From contig JANYAJ010000353.1 in assembly GCA_025361385.1 (NCBI GenBank), forward strand, positions 1 through 10,768: a DNA stretch of 10,768 nt, given 5' to 3'. Positions 1 to 4,998 of this stretch are shown here, piece by piece. How positions within the stretch are numbered: position 1 is the stretch's first letter; every line of letters begins with the position of its first letter. This DNA is from Nitrospira sp. (GTDB lineage: Bacteria > Nitrospirota > Nitrospiria > Nitrospirales > Nitrospiraceae). The notes below the pieces were generated by a model, which was not told where the DNA came from, searched no databases, and saw nothing but the letters and a program-made list of their open reading frames with translations. The position numbers were made by a program, and so were the translations under genes.

Positions 1-132
1 TCCCTGCCCGTACGAGCCGGCTCTGTAGCCTCGATTGTGTCTCACGGTTTGCCGAACACCCGAGCGCCGCGCTGCGAGACTGGCAAGCGGCGCGATGATT
101 GCCGCAGAAGCCCGATGAAGTCCTGGCCAAAT

Positions 133-164
133 TTCCTAGGGAGATTGGCCTGCGTCCCTAGGGA
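133..164. promoter_or_regulatory. Paired CCTAGGGA palindromes, possible operator upstream of the first response regulator
   Basis: Two near-identical palindromic boxes, TTCCTAGGGA (133-142) and TCCCTAGGGA (155-164), have centres 22 bp apart, about two helical turns, so both would face the same side of the DNA. The second is a perfect 10-bp palindrome. Together, CCTAGGGA (135-142) and TCCCTAGG (155-162) could also form an 8-bp stem with a 12-nt loop. A further small palindrome, GCCTAGTAGGC (168-178), follows. The boxes lie about 90 bp before the receiver gene at 251. A dimeric repressor or activator site is inferred; an RNA hairpin is the alternative. No convincing -35/-10 pair was found beside it. 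Confidence 0.4.
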
Positions 165-250
165 TAAGCCTAGTAGGCGTCCTCCTACCTCCGCTTTAAC
201 ATGCAAAAGAAGTGTTCATAGGCGCATTCTCAATGAGCGGAGGGCAGATG

Positions 251-655
251 ATGGAAAAGATGCGGCTTCTTCTGGCGGATGACAATCCACATGTGCTGCA
301 GATGCTGGCCTGCCTTTTGTCGGATGAAGATCGGATTGTGGGGACGGTCCCCGATGGGAGAGCCCTCCTCACCGCTGCGGCCGAACTCAGGCCCGACATC
401 GTTATTTCAGATATCGACATGCCTGGCGTCAATGGATTGGAGGCAGCCAGTCAATTACGGGAGCTGCTTCCGCACACAAAAGTTATTCTCATGAGCGGTC
501 ATGACGACTCGGACCATGTTGCGCGCGCCTTTGCTGCGGGAGCCTATGCCTTTGTGTCAAAGGGGCAGGTGGGCGACCTGCGAAACACCTTTAATGAGAT
601 CATCAGAAATGCCCTCGCTCGACCGGCGTTCGAAGAACTTGTAGGGCTGGCATAA
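251..655 (+). CDS. Receiver-only response regulator (canonical, CheY-like)
   Basis: A 134-residue single-domain response regulator, expected to be a cytoplasmic phospho-acceptor for a histidine kinase encoded elsewhere. The receiver fills almost the whole protein. The acidic pair is D10-D11 in LLLADDN, the phospho-acceptor is D54 in SDIDMPG, the Thr/Ser switch is S82 in LMSG, and the conserved lysine is K104 in FVSKG. All required residues are present, unlike the two later receivers in this window. No DNA-binding or enzymatic output domain follows; about 30 residues of C-terminal helix end the protein. The start at 251 was chosen because GGAGGG (239-244) lies 6 nt upstream; an ATG at 248, an ATG at 233 and a GTG at 212 are also in frame. 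The output is unknown: it could act by protein contact or as a phosphorelay intermediate. Confidence 0.88.
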   Translation: MEKMRLLLADDNPHVLQMLACLLSDEDRIVGTVPDGRALLTAAAELRPDIVISDIDMPGVNGLEAASQLRELLPHTKVILMSGHDDSDHVARAFAAGAYAFVSKGQVGDLRNTFNEIIRNALARPAFEELVGLA

Positions 656-699
656 CCGGTACGAAAGTATAGAGTTGCTGAATAACGGAGTATTGCCAT

Positions 700-984
700 A
701 TGAAACCCGATGAAGGTCTCACGCAAGCAACCGAGCCTGATTTTTACGCGGTTCGTTGCTTGCTTTGCCACAGGATGCGCTCGGCTGAATCATCTGAGCT
801 TGCCGCTCCGGAATGGGATAAATTGCCCGAGCTTCTGCACCGGTACCGCATTGGGTTGCCCGAGGTCTTTGTGTCCGATACCTACTGCGATGACTGCGCG
901 GTCTTTTATCGTCAGCTCATGACCTATGGACATCCTGGGCAGGGATCGGGAGTCTGGGACACGCCTCTCCCTCCCGTCATGTAG
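700..984 (+). CDS. Small protein with two CxxC pairs (zinc-knuckle-like, signalling-associated)
   Basis: A 94-residue protein with no signal peptide or membrane segment. C20-x-x-C23 (RCLLCHRMR) and C63-x-x-C66 (YCDDC) are 39 residues apart, with a Trp (W39) and a Leu/Arg-rich helical stretch between. This spacing resembles the CxxC ... W ... HGICPxC module that I recall at the C-terminus of some PAS-kinase and response-regulator proteins in Nitrospirota and related phyla; here it stands alone. Zn binding through the four cysteines is inferred. The start is supported by CGGAG (686-690), 9 nt before the ATG. It lies 44 nt after the canonical receiver gene and probably shares its transcript. The biochemical function is not known; the coding call is good, the family link is from memory. 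Confidence 0.7.
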   Translation: MKPDEGLTQATEPDFYAVRCLLCHRMRSAESSELAAPEWDKLPELLHRYRIGLPEVFVSDTYCDDCAVFYRQLMTYGHPGQGSGVWDTPLPPVM

Positions 985-1006
985 GACGCGAAAATGGCAG
1001 CGTCCT
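983..1006 (+). other. Hairpin at the end of the CxxC gene
   Basis: AGGACGC (983-989) and GCGTCCT (1000-1006) form a perfect 7-bp stem around a 10-nt loop. The stem begins within the stop codon of the preceding gene. No T-tract follows, so a standard intrinsic terminator is not supported; it could be an mRNA-stabilising or attenuating hairpin between the CxxC gene and the PAS-like gene. Confidence 0.3.
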
Positions 1007-1080
1007 GGAGCAGTGTATGGCGGGCGATGCGTTGAGTCCGTGACGGCAATAGGCAGGCCATTTCCACGTGTGAGGCGACA

Positions 1081-1485
1081 ATGGGTGCAGGCTCAGGACC
1101 AGCGCTGGACAGTCAATCTAATCACACCGACGTCGGTATTGTCATGCTGGGAGAGTCATTGCAACTACACTATGCGAATGATCGGGCACGCCATTACATG
1201 GACCGAGCAGGGAGTATGGATTCGGCCGTGCCACATGCACATGACCTTCGCCTCGAAATTATCAAGTTGGGGACACAAATCCGGGAACGCAACACCAGGG
1301 GATCATGGTGCCCTCCTGATGAGGACGAGGCCCGAAAGACCGTCAGAACGACGCAGGGGGCATTTAACTTGCGCGCGATGCGAGTGCCGAGTCGCAGTGA
1401 GCGAGCCGAACAACAGATTATGATTCTGATTGAAGATCGAGTGAGTGGGGCATGCTCAACGAATGTGCCGGAGGTTTCCCGATAG
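1081..1485 (+). CDS. Small PAS-like sensory domain protein
   Basis: A 134-residue cytoplasmic protein that looks like a PAS fold with nothing attached. The N-terminal GIVMLGESLQLHYAND (residues 19-34) matches the usual opening PAS strands and the YAN turn. The C-terminal part (residues 93-120, including FNLRAMRV and IMILIEDR) matches the closing paired strands. The middle (37-90) is charged, with no recognisable cofactor residue. TGAGG (1071-1075) lies 5 nt before the ATG and fixes the start. It sits 96 nt after the CxxC protein and 122 nt before a degenerate receiver, so it may be the sensory or dimerisation piece of a split signalling set. The ligand is unknown. PAS assignment is by eye; the fold is likely, the function is not. 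Confidence 0.62.
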   Translation: MGAGSGPALDSQSNHTDVGIVMLGESLQLHYANDRARHYMDRAGSMDSAVPHAHDLRLEIIKLGTQIRERNTRGSWCPPDEDEARKTVRTTQGAFNLRAMRVPSRSERAEQQIMILIEDRVSGACSTNVPEVSR

Positions 1486-1607
1486 GCTCTGATATAGGTG
1501 AGTTCCGGTTGTATCGGCTGGGACGGGGGGCGTTGCAACAAGGTGATACGTCATAGCTCCTCTTGAGTGAACGCGATCATCATAGTGAACGGGGGAGACC
1601 TGCGCGT

Positions 1608-2069
1608 ATGAGAATTGCCGCTCTTGTTCGGAAAGAATCGTTATCCGAGGAAAGGGCGTATGCCACCGGGCAGATGTCGATGCGTCGACGCATTCTGGTC
1701 ATCGATCATGATGATGAAGCGAGAGACATGGTCTGTGAGCATCTGCTCGGGCTTGGGTTCTCTGTTGCGAGTGAAGACAGTGGGTTTTCCGGCCTTGTTC
1801 GAATCGCGCAGGAAAAGGAACGGGCTCCCTTCGACGGACTCATCCTGGAGCTCGATATGCCGTTGCTCGGAGGGATGGCGATTTTGCAGGAAATGCGGGA
1901 TCGTCATTCGGAGATTCCGGTGATTGTGACTGCGCTATCGAGCGAGATCAAGCGTCTCCGCGACGCGGTGAATCTGGGAGCCAAAGAGTATCTTGTGAAA
2001 CCATTCGATGCTGAACTGTTTGCGAGGAAATGCCGACGCATATTTCCTGACATTGTCAGTTCGACCTGA
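1608..2069 (+). CDS. Degenerate receiver protein with Glu at the phospho-acceptor site
   Basis: A 153-residue receiver-only protein. The domain starts at about residue 26 (RRRILVIDHDDEAR). By alignment to CheY, the first acidic residue is kept (D33) but the second is His (H34), and the phospho-acceptor Asp is Glu (E81 in LILELDMP, codon GAG 1848-1850). The switch Thr (T108, VIVTA) and Lys (K131, YLVKPF) are intact, and LDMPLLGG after the site is typical of a receiver. Asp-to-Glu at this position often mimics the phosphorylated state, so a permanently 'on' protein is a reasonable inference. There is no output domain. The start is uncertain: the ATG at 1608 follows GGGGGAG (1591-1597), spaced 10 nt; a TTG at 1563 and ATGs at 1674 and 1680 are in frame, and the last two would remove a 22-24 residue extension of no known role. 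Confidence 0.82.
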   Translation: MRIAALVRKESLSEERAYATGQMSMRRRILVIDHDDEARDMVCEHLLGLGFSVASEDSGFSGLVRIAQEKERAPFDGLILELDMPLLGGMAILQEMRDRHSEIPVIVTALSSEIKRLRDAVNLGAKEYLVKPFDAELFARKCRRIFPDIVSST

Positions 2070-2221
2070 TGAATTCAAAAGTTCAGACGATCATATCCAC
2101 GACGTCCGCGTAAGTTAGATCGGTTCTTCTGGTCCGTCTGAGTGACCCACTGCGCTCGATAATGGAAGCCCGGAGAGCGCAGGTTTCAGGCTCAAGATAT
2201 TCAGGCATTCGCGAGTGGCAT

Positions 2222-2455
2222 ATGAGATGTGAGCGCTGCCGCGGGTTTATCGTTCCGATGCATTTCTGCCACGAGCATACGTGGGAGTATGACGGGTGGC
2301 TCTGTGTGAATTGCGGAAACGTAATCGATCCCCTCATTGAGACCAATAGGGATGTGCAGGTTCATGGGGGCGTAGGGCCCATGACACAACGAGGAATGCG
2401 TCCAGCACGGGGCGCTGTGGGTTCGATCCAACCCCTTCGTGTCCCTCGCTCATGA
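2222..2455 (+). CDS. Small zinc-ribbon-like protein with two CxxC pairs
   Basis: A 77-residue protein beginning MRCERCRGF, with C3-x-x-C6 and C28-x-x-C31 (WLCVNCGNVIDP) 21 residues apart, the classic layout of a four-cysteine zinc ribbon. An aromatic-rich link (WEYDGW, residues 21-26) joins the knuckles. The remaining 35 residues are Arg/Gly-rich and probably disordered. I recall similar tiny proteins (CERC ... W ... CxNCG ... DPxIxxNR) recurring in Nitrospira-like genomes without assigned function. An in-frame ATG at 2162 would add 20 residues; I prefer 2222 because the conserved-looking part starts there and neither start has a strong ribosome site (weak GAGTGG at 2213-2218). It lies between the two degenerate receivers. 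Binding of Zn, and possibly nucleic acid or protein, is inferred. Confidence 0.6.
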   Translation: MRCERCRGFIVPMHFCHEHTWEYDGWLCVNCGNVIDPLIETNRDVQVHGGVGPMTQRGMRPARGAVGSIQPLRVPRS

Positions 2456-2543
2456 TTCAAACGGCTACAGTCGAAGATCGACTCGACGAGGATACGCGAA
2501 GGCGATGCGTGTCTCTGCGTTCGCATATCGAGAGGGCACATTC

Positions 2544-2945
2544 ATGAGTGACGAGCAGGAGAAATGCAGCATTCTTGTCGTCGCGAAGGATCCGGATCTG
2601 TGGATGATTGTACGGCTGGCCGTAGAAGAAGCAGGATACGAGGTTCACGAAGCACAAGCCGTTCAGGAATGCTGTGCGGCACATCAAAAATTCCATCCCC
2701 TCATGATCGTGGATCTCTCCAAGTCCCAAGAGGGAGAACTCGACGCCATTCTGACAGCGAAACGGGAGCATCCAGAAATGAAAATCATCGCGATCGGCGG
2801 CGGGAGCCGACCAGTCAACAGGCTGTTCGAAGACAATCCCTTTGGGGTGGCCAGGACGTTCTGGAAACCCTTCGAGCTTGGCGACCTCGTGAAAGCGGTT
2901 GAGAAAGAATTAAGCATCACGGCAAGAGGATTACTCAATGTCTGA
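2544..2945 (+). CDS. Degenerate receiver protein lacking the acidic pair
   Basis: A 133-residue receiver-only protein starting ILVVAKDPDLWMIVRLAVEE at residue 10. The phospho-acceptor Asp (D57, MIVDLSKS) and conserved Lys (K108, FWKPF) remain. The two acidic residues that hold Mg2+ are Ala and Lys (A14, K15), and the Thr/Ser switch is Gly (G85 in AIGGG). The DxxMP turn after the acceptor is replaced by DLSKSQEG. Phosphorylation by the usual chemistry is therefore unlikely, and a fixed or ligand-controlled receiver fold is inferred. AGAGGG (2531-2536), 7 nt before the ATG, sets the start; a GTG at 2439 in frame would overlap the zinc-ribbon gene. Its last codons overlap the ATG of the following lipoprotein gene by 8 nt, indicating translational coupling. 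Confidence 0.8.
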   Translation: MSDEQEKCSILVVAKDPDLWMIVRLAVEEAGYEVHEAQAVQECCAAHQKFHPLMIVDLSKSQEGELDAILTAKREHPEMKIIAIGGGSRPVNRLFEDNPFGVARTFWKPFELGDLVKAVEKELSITARGLLNV

Positions 2946-3141
2946 AGAAATCCAGACGCGCATCCTGTCAATGCTGCGACGGTCCGTCGCCAGGACCCAG
3001 CCGTTTCATTCCGGAGACCGAAGCAATGCGCAGTGGAACGGTCTCACCGTTGTCTGTGTCTGCCTGGCATTGCTAGCCGGTTGTGCGAATCCTCCGGGCA
3101 CTCAGCCGGTACGGACACATGACATTCAAATTCTGGAGTAG
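2938..3141 (+). CDS. N-terminal fragment: lipoprotein signal peptide and short mature part
   Basis: A 67-residue product if translation stops at the TAG. A long polar n-region (1-34) is followed by a hydrophobic core (36-47) and a lipobox, L46-A47-G48-C49, so C49 would be lipidated after signal peptidase II cleavage. Only about 18 mature residues follow. The unusually long n-region suggests that a start nearer the core, such as the ATG at residue 12 (2971), could be used, but the ribosome site favours 2938. On its own this fragment has no recognisable function; it is best read as the leader of the interrupted lipoprotein. Confidence 0.5.
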   Translation: MSEEIQTRILSMLRRSVARTQPFHSGDRSNAQWNGLTVVCVCLALLAGCANPPGTQPVRTHDIQILE

Positions 3142-3156
3142 GTTAGTCCTCAAGAG

Positions 3157-3450
3157 TTGCATGTTGCCATCGGAGATGAGGTGCGATGGCAAAACCTGCG
3201 GTCCGATCCCGTCAAAATTGGGCTTCTCAGTCATCACCATCTGAGCCTTGTGTTATGTGAGAAGGGCTTTACGCGGTTCGGTATGGTGGACGATACGGCA
3301 ACGATTCCACCGATGGGTTATGTGAGCCTATGCTTTTCCCGACCTGGGATTGTTCAGTACAATGTCTGGTTGAATCCTGCCGATCCACGCGGACGCATGA
3401 CTCCTACAGCGAGAATCCAGGTATCCAGCCTATCGACCAGTCGTAAATAG
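3157..3450 (+). CDS. C-terminal fragment: cupredoxin-like beta-sandwich domain
   Basis: 97 residues from an in-frame TTG, rich in beta-strand patterns: HVAIGDEVRWQN (2-13), PVKIGLLSH (18-26) and GYVSLCFSRPGIVQYNVWL (54-72). The GDEVRW opening and the 'PG-x-VQYNV' closing strand resemble small blue-copper-type domains. However, the closing strand lacks the Cys-x(n)-His-x(n)-Met copper loop, so a type 1 copper site is not supported; HHH (26-28) and two Cys residues (34, 58) are the only obvious ligands. No signal peptide or good ribosome site precedes the TTG, so independent translation is doubtful. The domain would be periplasmic only if joined to the upstream lipoprotein leader. The fold is inferred by eye. 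Confidence 0.45.
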   Translation: MHVAIGDEVRWQNLRSDPVKIGLLSHHHLSLVLCEKGFTRFGMVDDTATIPPMGYVSLCFSRPGIVQYNVWLNPADPRGRMTPTARIQVSSLSTSRK

Positions 3451-3478
3451 CAGAAGCGCGTATCGTCATATCCATTCT

Positions 3479-3499
3479 GCAAGCCGTCTTGAGGCTTGC
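3479..3499 (+). terminator. Hairpin after the lipoprotein gene, terminator-like without a T-tract
   Basis: GCAAGCC (3479-3485) and GGCTTGC (3493-3499) form a perfect 7-bp stem with the 7-nt loop GTCTTGA, 29 nt after the stop at 3450 and before the efflux operon. No run of T follows, so this may be a weak or Rho-assisted terminator or a 3' stabilising hairpin. Confidence 0.35.
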
Positions 3500-3524
3500 C
3501 CGAGGCGTTATGCGCATGCCAGGG

Positions 3525-3530
3525 TATAAA
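3525..3530 (+). promoter_or_regulatory. Possible -10 element for the efflux operon
   Basis: TATAAA lies 36-41 nt before the first candidate start of the efflux operon, in a gap that already has a hairpin separating it from the upstream genes. No good -35 hexamer is at 16-18 nt; TTGCCC at 3496-3501 is 23 nt away. A promoter in this gap is expected from the layout, but this exact site is weakly supported. No MerR-type or Fur/Zur-like operator was recognised. Confidence 0.25.
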
Positions 3531-3565
3531 GTGGTCGATTTCTCGAAGACTGACAGCAGGGTCTT

Positions 3566-4945
3566 ATGGTGGACAAAAGGTCGTGCATGATGAACAGAAC
3601 AACTCAATGGTCGCGTTTCTCAGAGAAATATGCTCGTGGGTTTTTCGTCGCAAGAAGCAGGACCGCATCGACGGGGTTCTTCTCGATGATCACTCTCGCA
3701 GCGACATGTATGACGGTTCTCGTCTGCTCAACGACCCATGCAGCCGGAAATGCTCCGGAGATATACACGCTGGAGGGGATTGTCCAGCTGGCGTTGGAAC
3801 ATAATCCGACGATGGCAGGCGCGCAAGGGTTTATCGATCAGCAGCGTGGCCAACAAACCGTTGCGGGCTCCTATCCCAATCCGACGGTGACCGGAAACAC
3901 CGGAGTGGGAGAAATCAGAGATGCGGGACGGGCGGATATCGGTCAATCGCTCGCACGGCAATCGCTGACAGAATATAACGCCACGATCGGGCAGCCCTTG
4001 GAATGGCCGGGGATGCGTGCCGCACGGCAGCGGGCAGCAGATGCCGGAGTGGCCACGGCCAATTCCGGTCTTACAGAAACCCGCTTGAATCTTATTGCCC
4101 AGGTCAAAGTGGCCTTTTACGATCTCCTGCTGGCTCAGCAGGATGCCAGCTTGGCTCGGCAGAACCTCGACATCGTCGATGGAGTGGCCCGAATCGTCAA
4201 AGCCCGGGTGAAATCAGGGGAAGCACCTCAGTTTGAGGCAATCAAGGCCGAAGTTGAAGTTCTCAAGGCGCGGCAACAGTTGGCGCGGGCGGACAATTCA
4301 GTCCGGATCAATCGCGTCGTCGTGGATACCTACACCGGCGGCATCCTGGGACTTTCCTATTCGGTGAACGGTGAGTTCGTCGGCATTCCGAAAGGCATTC
4401 ACATCGATCCCTTAATGACACGCATGCTGGACCAGCATCCCACCATTCAACGGCTGCTTCAATCGGTTGAACAATCCGAGTGGAAGCTTGAATTTGAGCG
4501 GCAATCCCGAGTGCCGAACGTGACGGTGAACGGCAGTTATTGGCGTGAAATTGGCCGTGAAGCGTGGCAGGGAGGACTCTCGGTTCCGATTCCAACATGG
4601 TATCGCCGCCAGGGAGAAATTGCTTCGGCGTTGGGCACCAAACGGCGCGAGGAGGCTGACCTGTTGCGGGCGCGCAATGAGCTTGTGCGAGCGGTGCACC
4701 AACATTATCAGGATGTCAGGACTACGGCTGAGTTGATTGAGGTCTTCGATAAGGGTTTGCTGAAGCAGGCTCAGGAGGCTCTACGGCTCGCTCAGTTCAG
4801 TTTTCAGCAGGGGGCGTCCAGCCTGTTGGAGGTGTTTGACGCGCAACGGGTGCAGCGACAGATCCAGATGGACTATGTGCAGGCACGGTATGACTTATCC
4901 GTATCTTTGGCCCGGCTCGAACGGGCCGTCGGAGGGACGCTATGA
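3566..4945 (+). CDS. Outer-membrane channel of a heavy-metal RND efflux system (CzcC/CusC-like, TolC family)
   Basis: A 459-residue TolC-family outer-membrane factor that forms the exit duct of the tripartite pump. It has a long N-terminal leader with a hydrophobic core at about 38-54 and a likely cleavage near THAA (57-60). Two outer-membrane efflux repeats follow. The first opens YTLEGIVQLALEHNP (67-81) with the SYPNP turn; the second contains long amphipathic helices ending in the 'GASSLLEVFDAQR' type motif typical of the family, close to the C-terminus. There is no lipobox, unlike CusC. Starts at 3566 (CAGGG 4 nt upstream), 3587 or 3590 (AAAGG 3576-3580) are all possible, and the shorter ones give a more normal leader. 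Its stop overlaps the ATG of an 18-codon ORF that leads into the fusion-protein gene. The substrate is not readable from this protein. Confidence 0.92.
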   Translation: MVDKRSCMMNRTTQWSRFSEKYARGFFVARSRTASTGFFSMITLAATCMTVLVCSTTHAAGNAPEIYTLEGIVQLALEHNPTMAGAQGFIDQQRGQQTVAGSYPNPTVTGNTGVGEIRDAGRADIGQSLARQSLTEYNATIGQPLEWPGMRAARQRAADAGVATANSGLTETRLNLIAQVKVAFYDLLLAQQDASLARQNLDIVDGVARIVKARVKSGEAPQFEAIKAEVEVLKARQQLARADNSVRINRVVVDTYTGGILGLSYSVNGEFVGIPKGIHIDPLMTRMLDQHPTIQRLLQSVEQSEWKLEFERQSRVPNVTVNGSYWREIGREAWQGGLSVPIPTWYRRQGEIASALGTKRREEADLLRARNELVRAVHQHYQDVRTTAELIEVFDKGLLKQAQEALRLAQFSFQQGASSLLEVFDAQRVQRQIQMDYVQARYDLSVSLARLERAVGGTL

Positions 4946-4998
4946 GCGATACCGTCTGTGCCGCACAGAGTCAGGCGTGGAGAGGGAGCCAGGCATGA
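4942..4998 (+). CDS. 18-aa mini-ORF bridging two efflux genes (probable translational coupler)
   Basis: Reads MSDTVCAAQSQAWRGSQA and stops. Its ATG overlaps the stop of the channel gene (ATGA, 4942-4945) and its TGA overlaps the ATG of the fusion-protein gene (ATGA, 4995-4998). GGAGGG (4931-4936) sits 5 nt before its start, the best ribosome site in this junction. Ribosomes leaving the channel gene could load here, translate 18 codons and re-start on the fusion protein. The peptide itself has no hydrophobic or motif content, so a coupling role rather than a functional peptide is inferred. It might also be a chance ORF. Confidence 0.4.
   Translation: MSDTVCAAQSQAWRGSQA

Larger units (their letters stand above)
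2938..3450 (+). pseudogene. Lipoprotein with a cupredoxin-like beta domain, interrupted by an in-frame TAG
   Basis: Reading from the ATG at 2938 gives a lipoprotein leader, a TAG at codon 68 (3139-3141), then continues in the same frame, with no indel, into a beta-rich domain ending at 3450. Without the stop it would be a 170-residue exported lipoprotein. The sequence flows naturally across the stop (DIQILE, stop, VSPQELHVAIGDEVRW), and the 'L-V-GDEVRW-N' stretch is a typical start of a cupredoxin-type sandwich. One base change from GAG, CAG, AAG or another sense codon would explain it. Possibilities are a recent nonsense mutation, a sequencing error, or a suppressed amber codon. The two halves are listed separately. 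The start is well supported by AAGAGGA (2924-2930), 7 nt upstream, and is coupled to the degenerate receiver. Confidence 0.65.

Noticed and set aside
37..282. Short Arg-rich open frame at the left edge
   Set aside because: Composition is low-complexity and unlike a protein, no ribosome site precedes it, and it runs through the palindromic region and the receiver start.
926..1423. Plus-strand open frame overlapping the CxxC and PAS-like genes
   Set aside because: The alternative frame at 1081-1485 has a PAS-like pattern and a good ribosome site; this one has neither and overlaps both genes.
2083..2141. Inverted repeat TCAGACG/CGTCTGA
   Set aside because: The 7-bp arms are 45 nt apart with no T-tract or palindromic core; easily due to chance.
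2083..2346. Minus-strand frame opposite the zinc-ribbon gene
   Set aside because: The plus-strand frame has two well-spaced CxxC pairs; the reverse frame shows no recognisable pattern.
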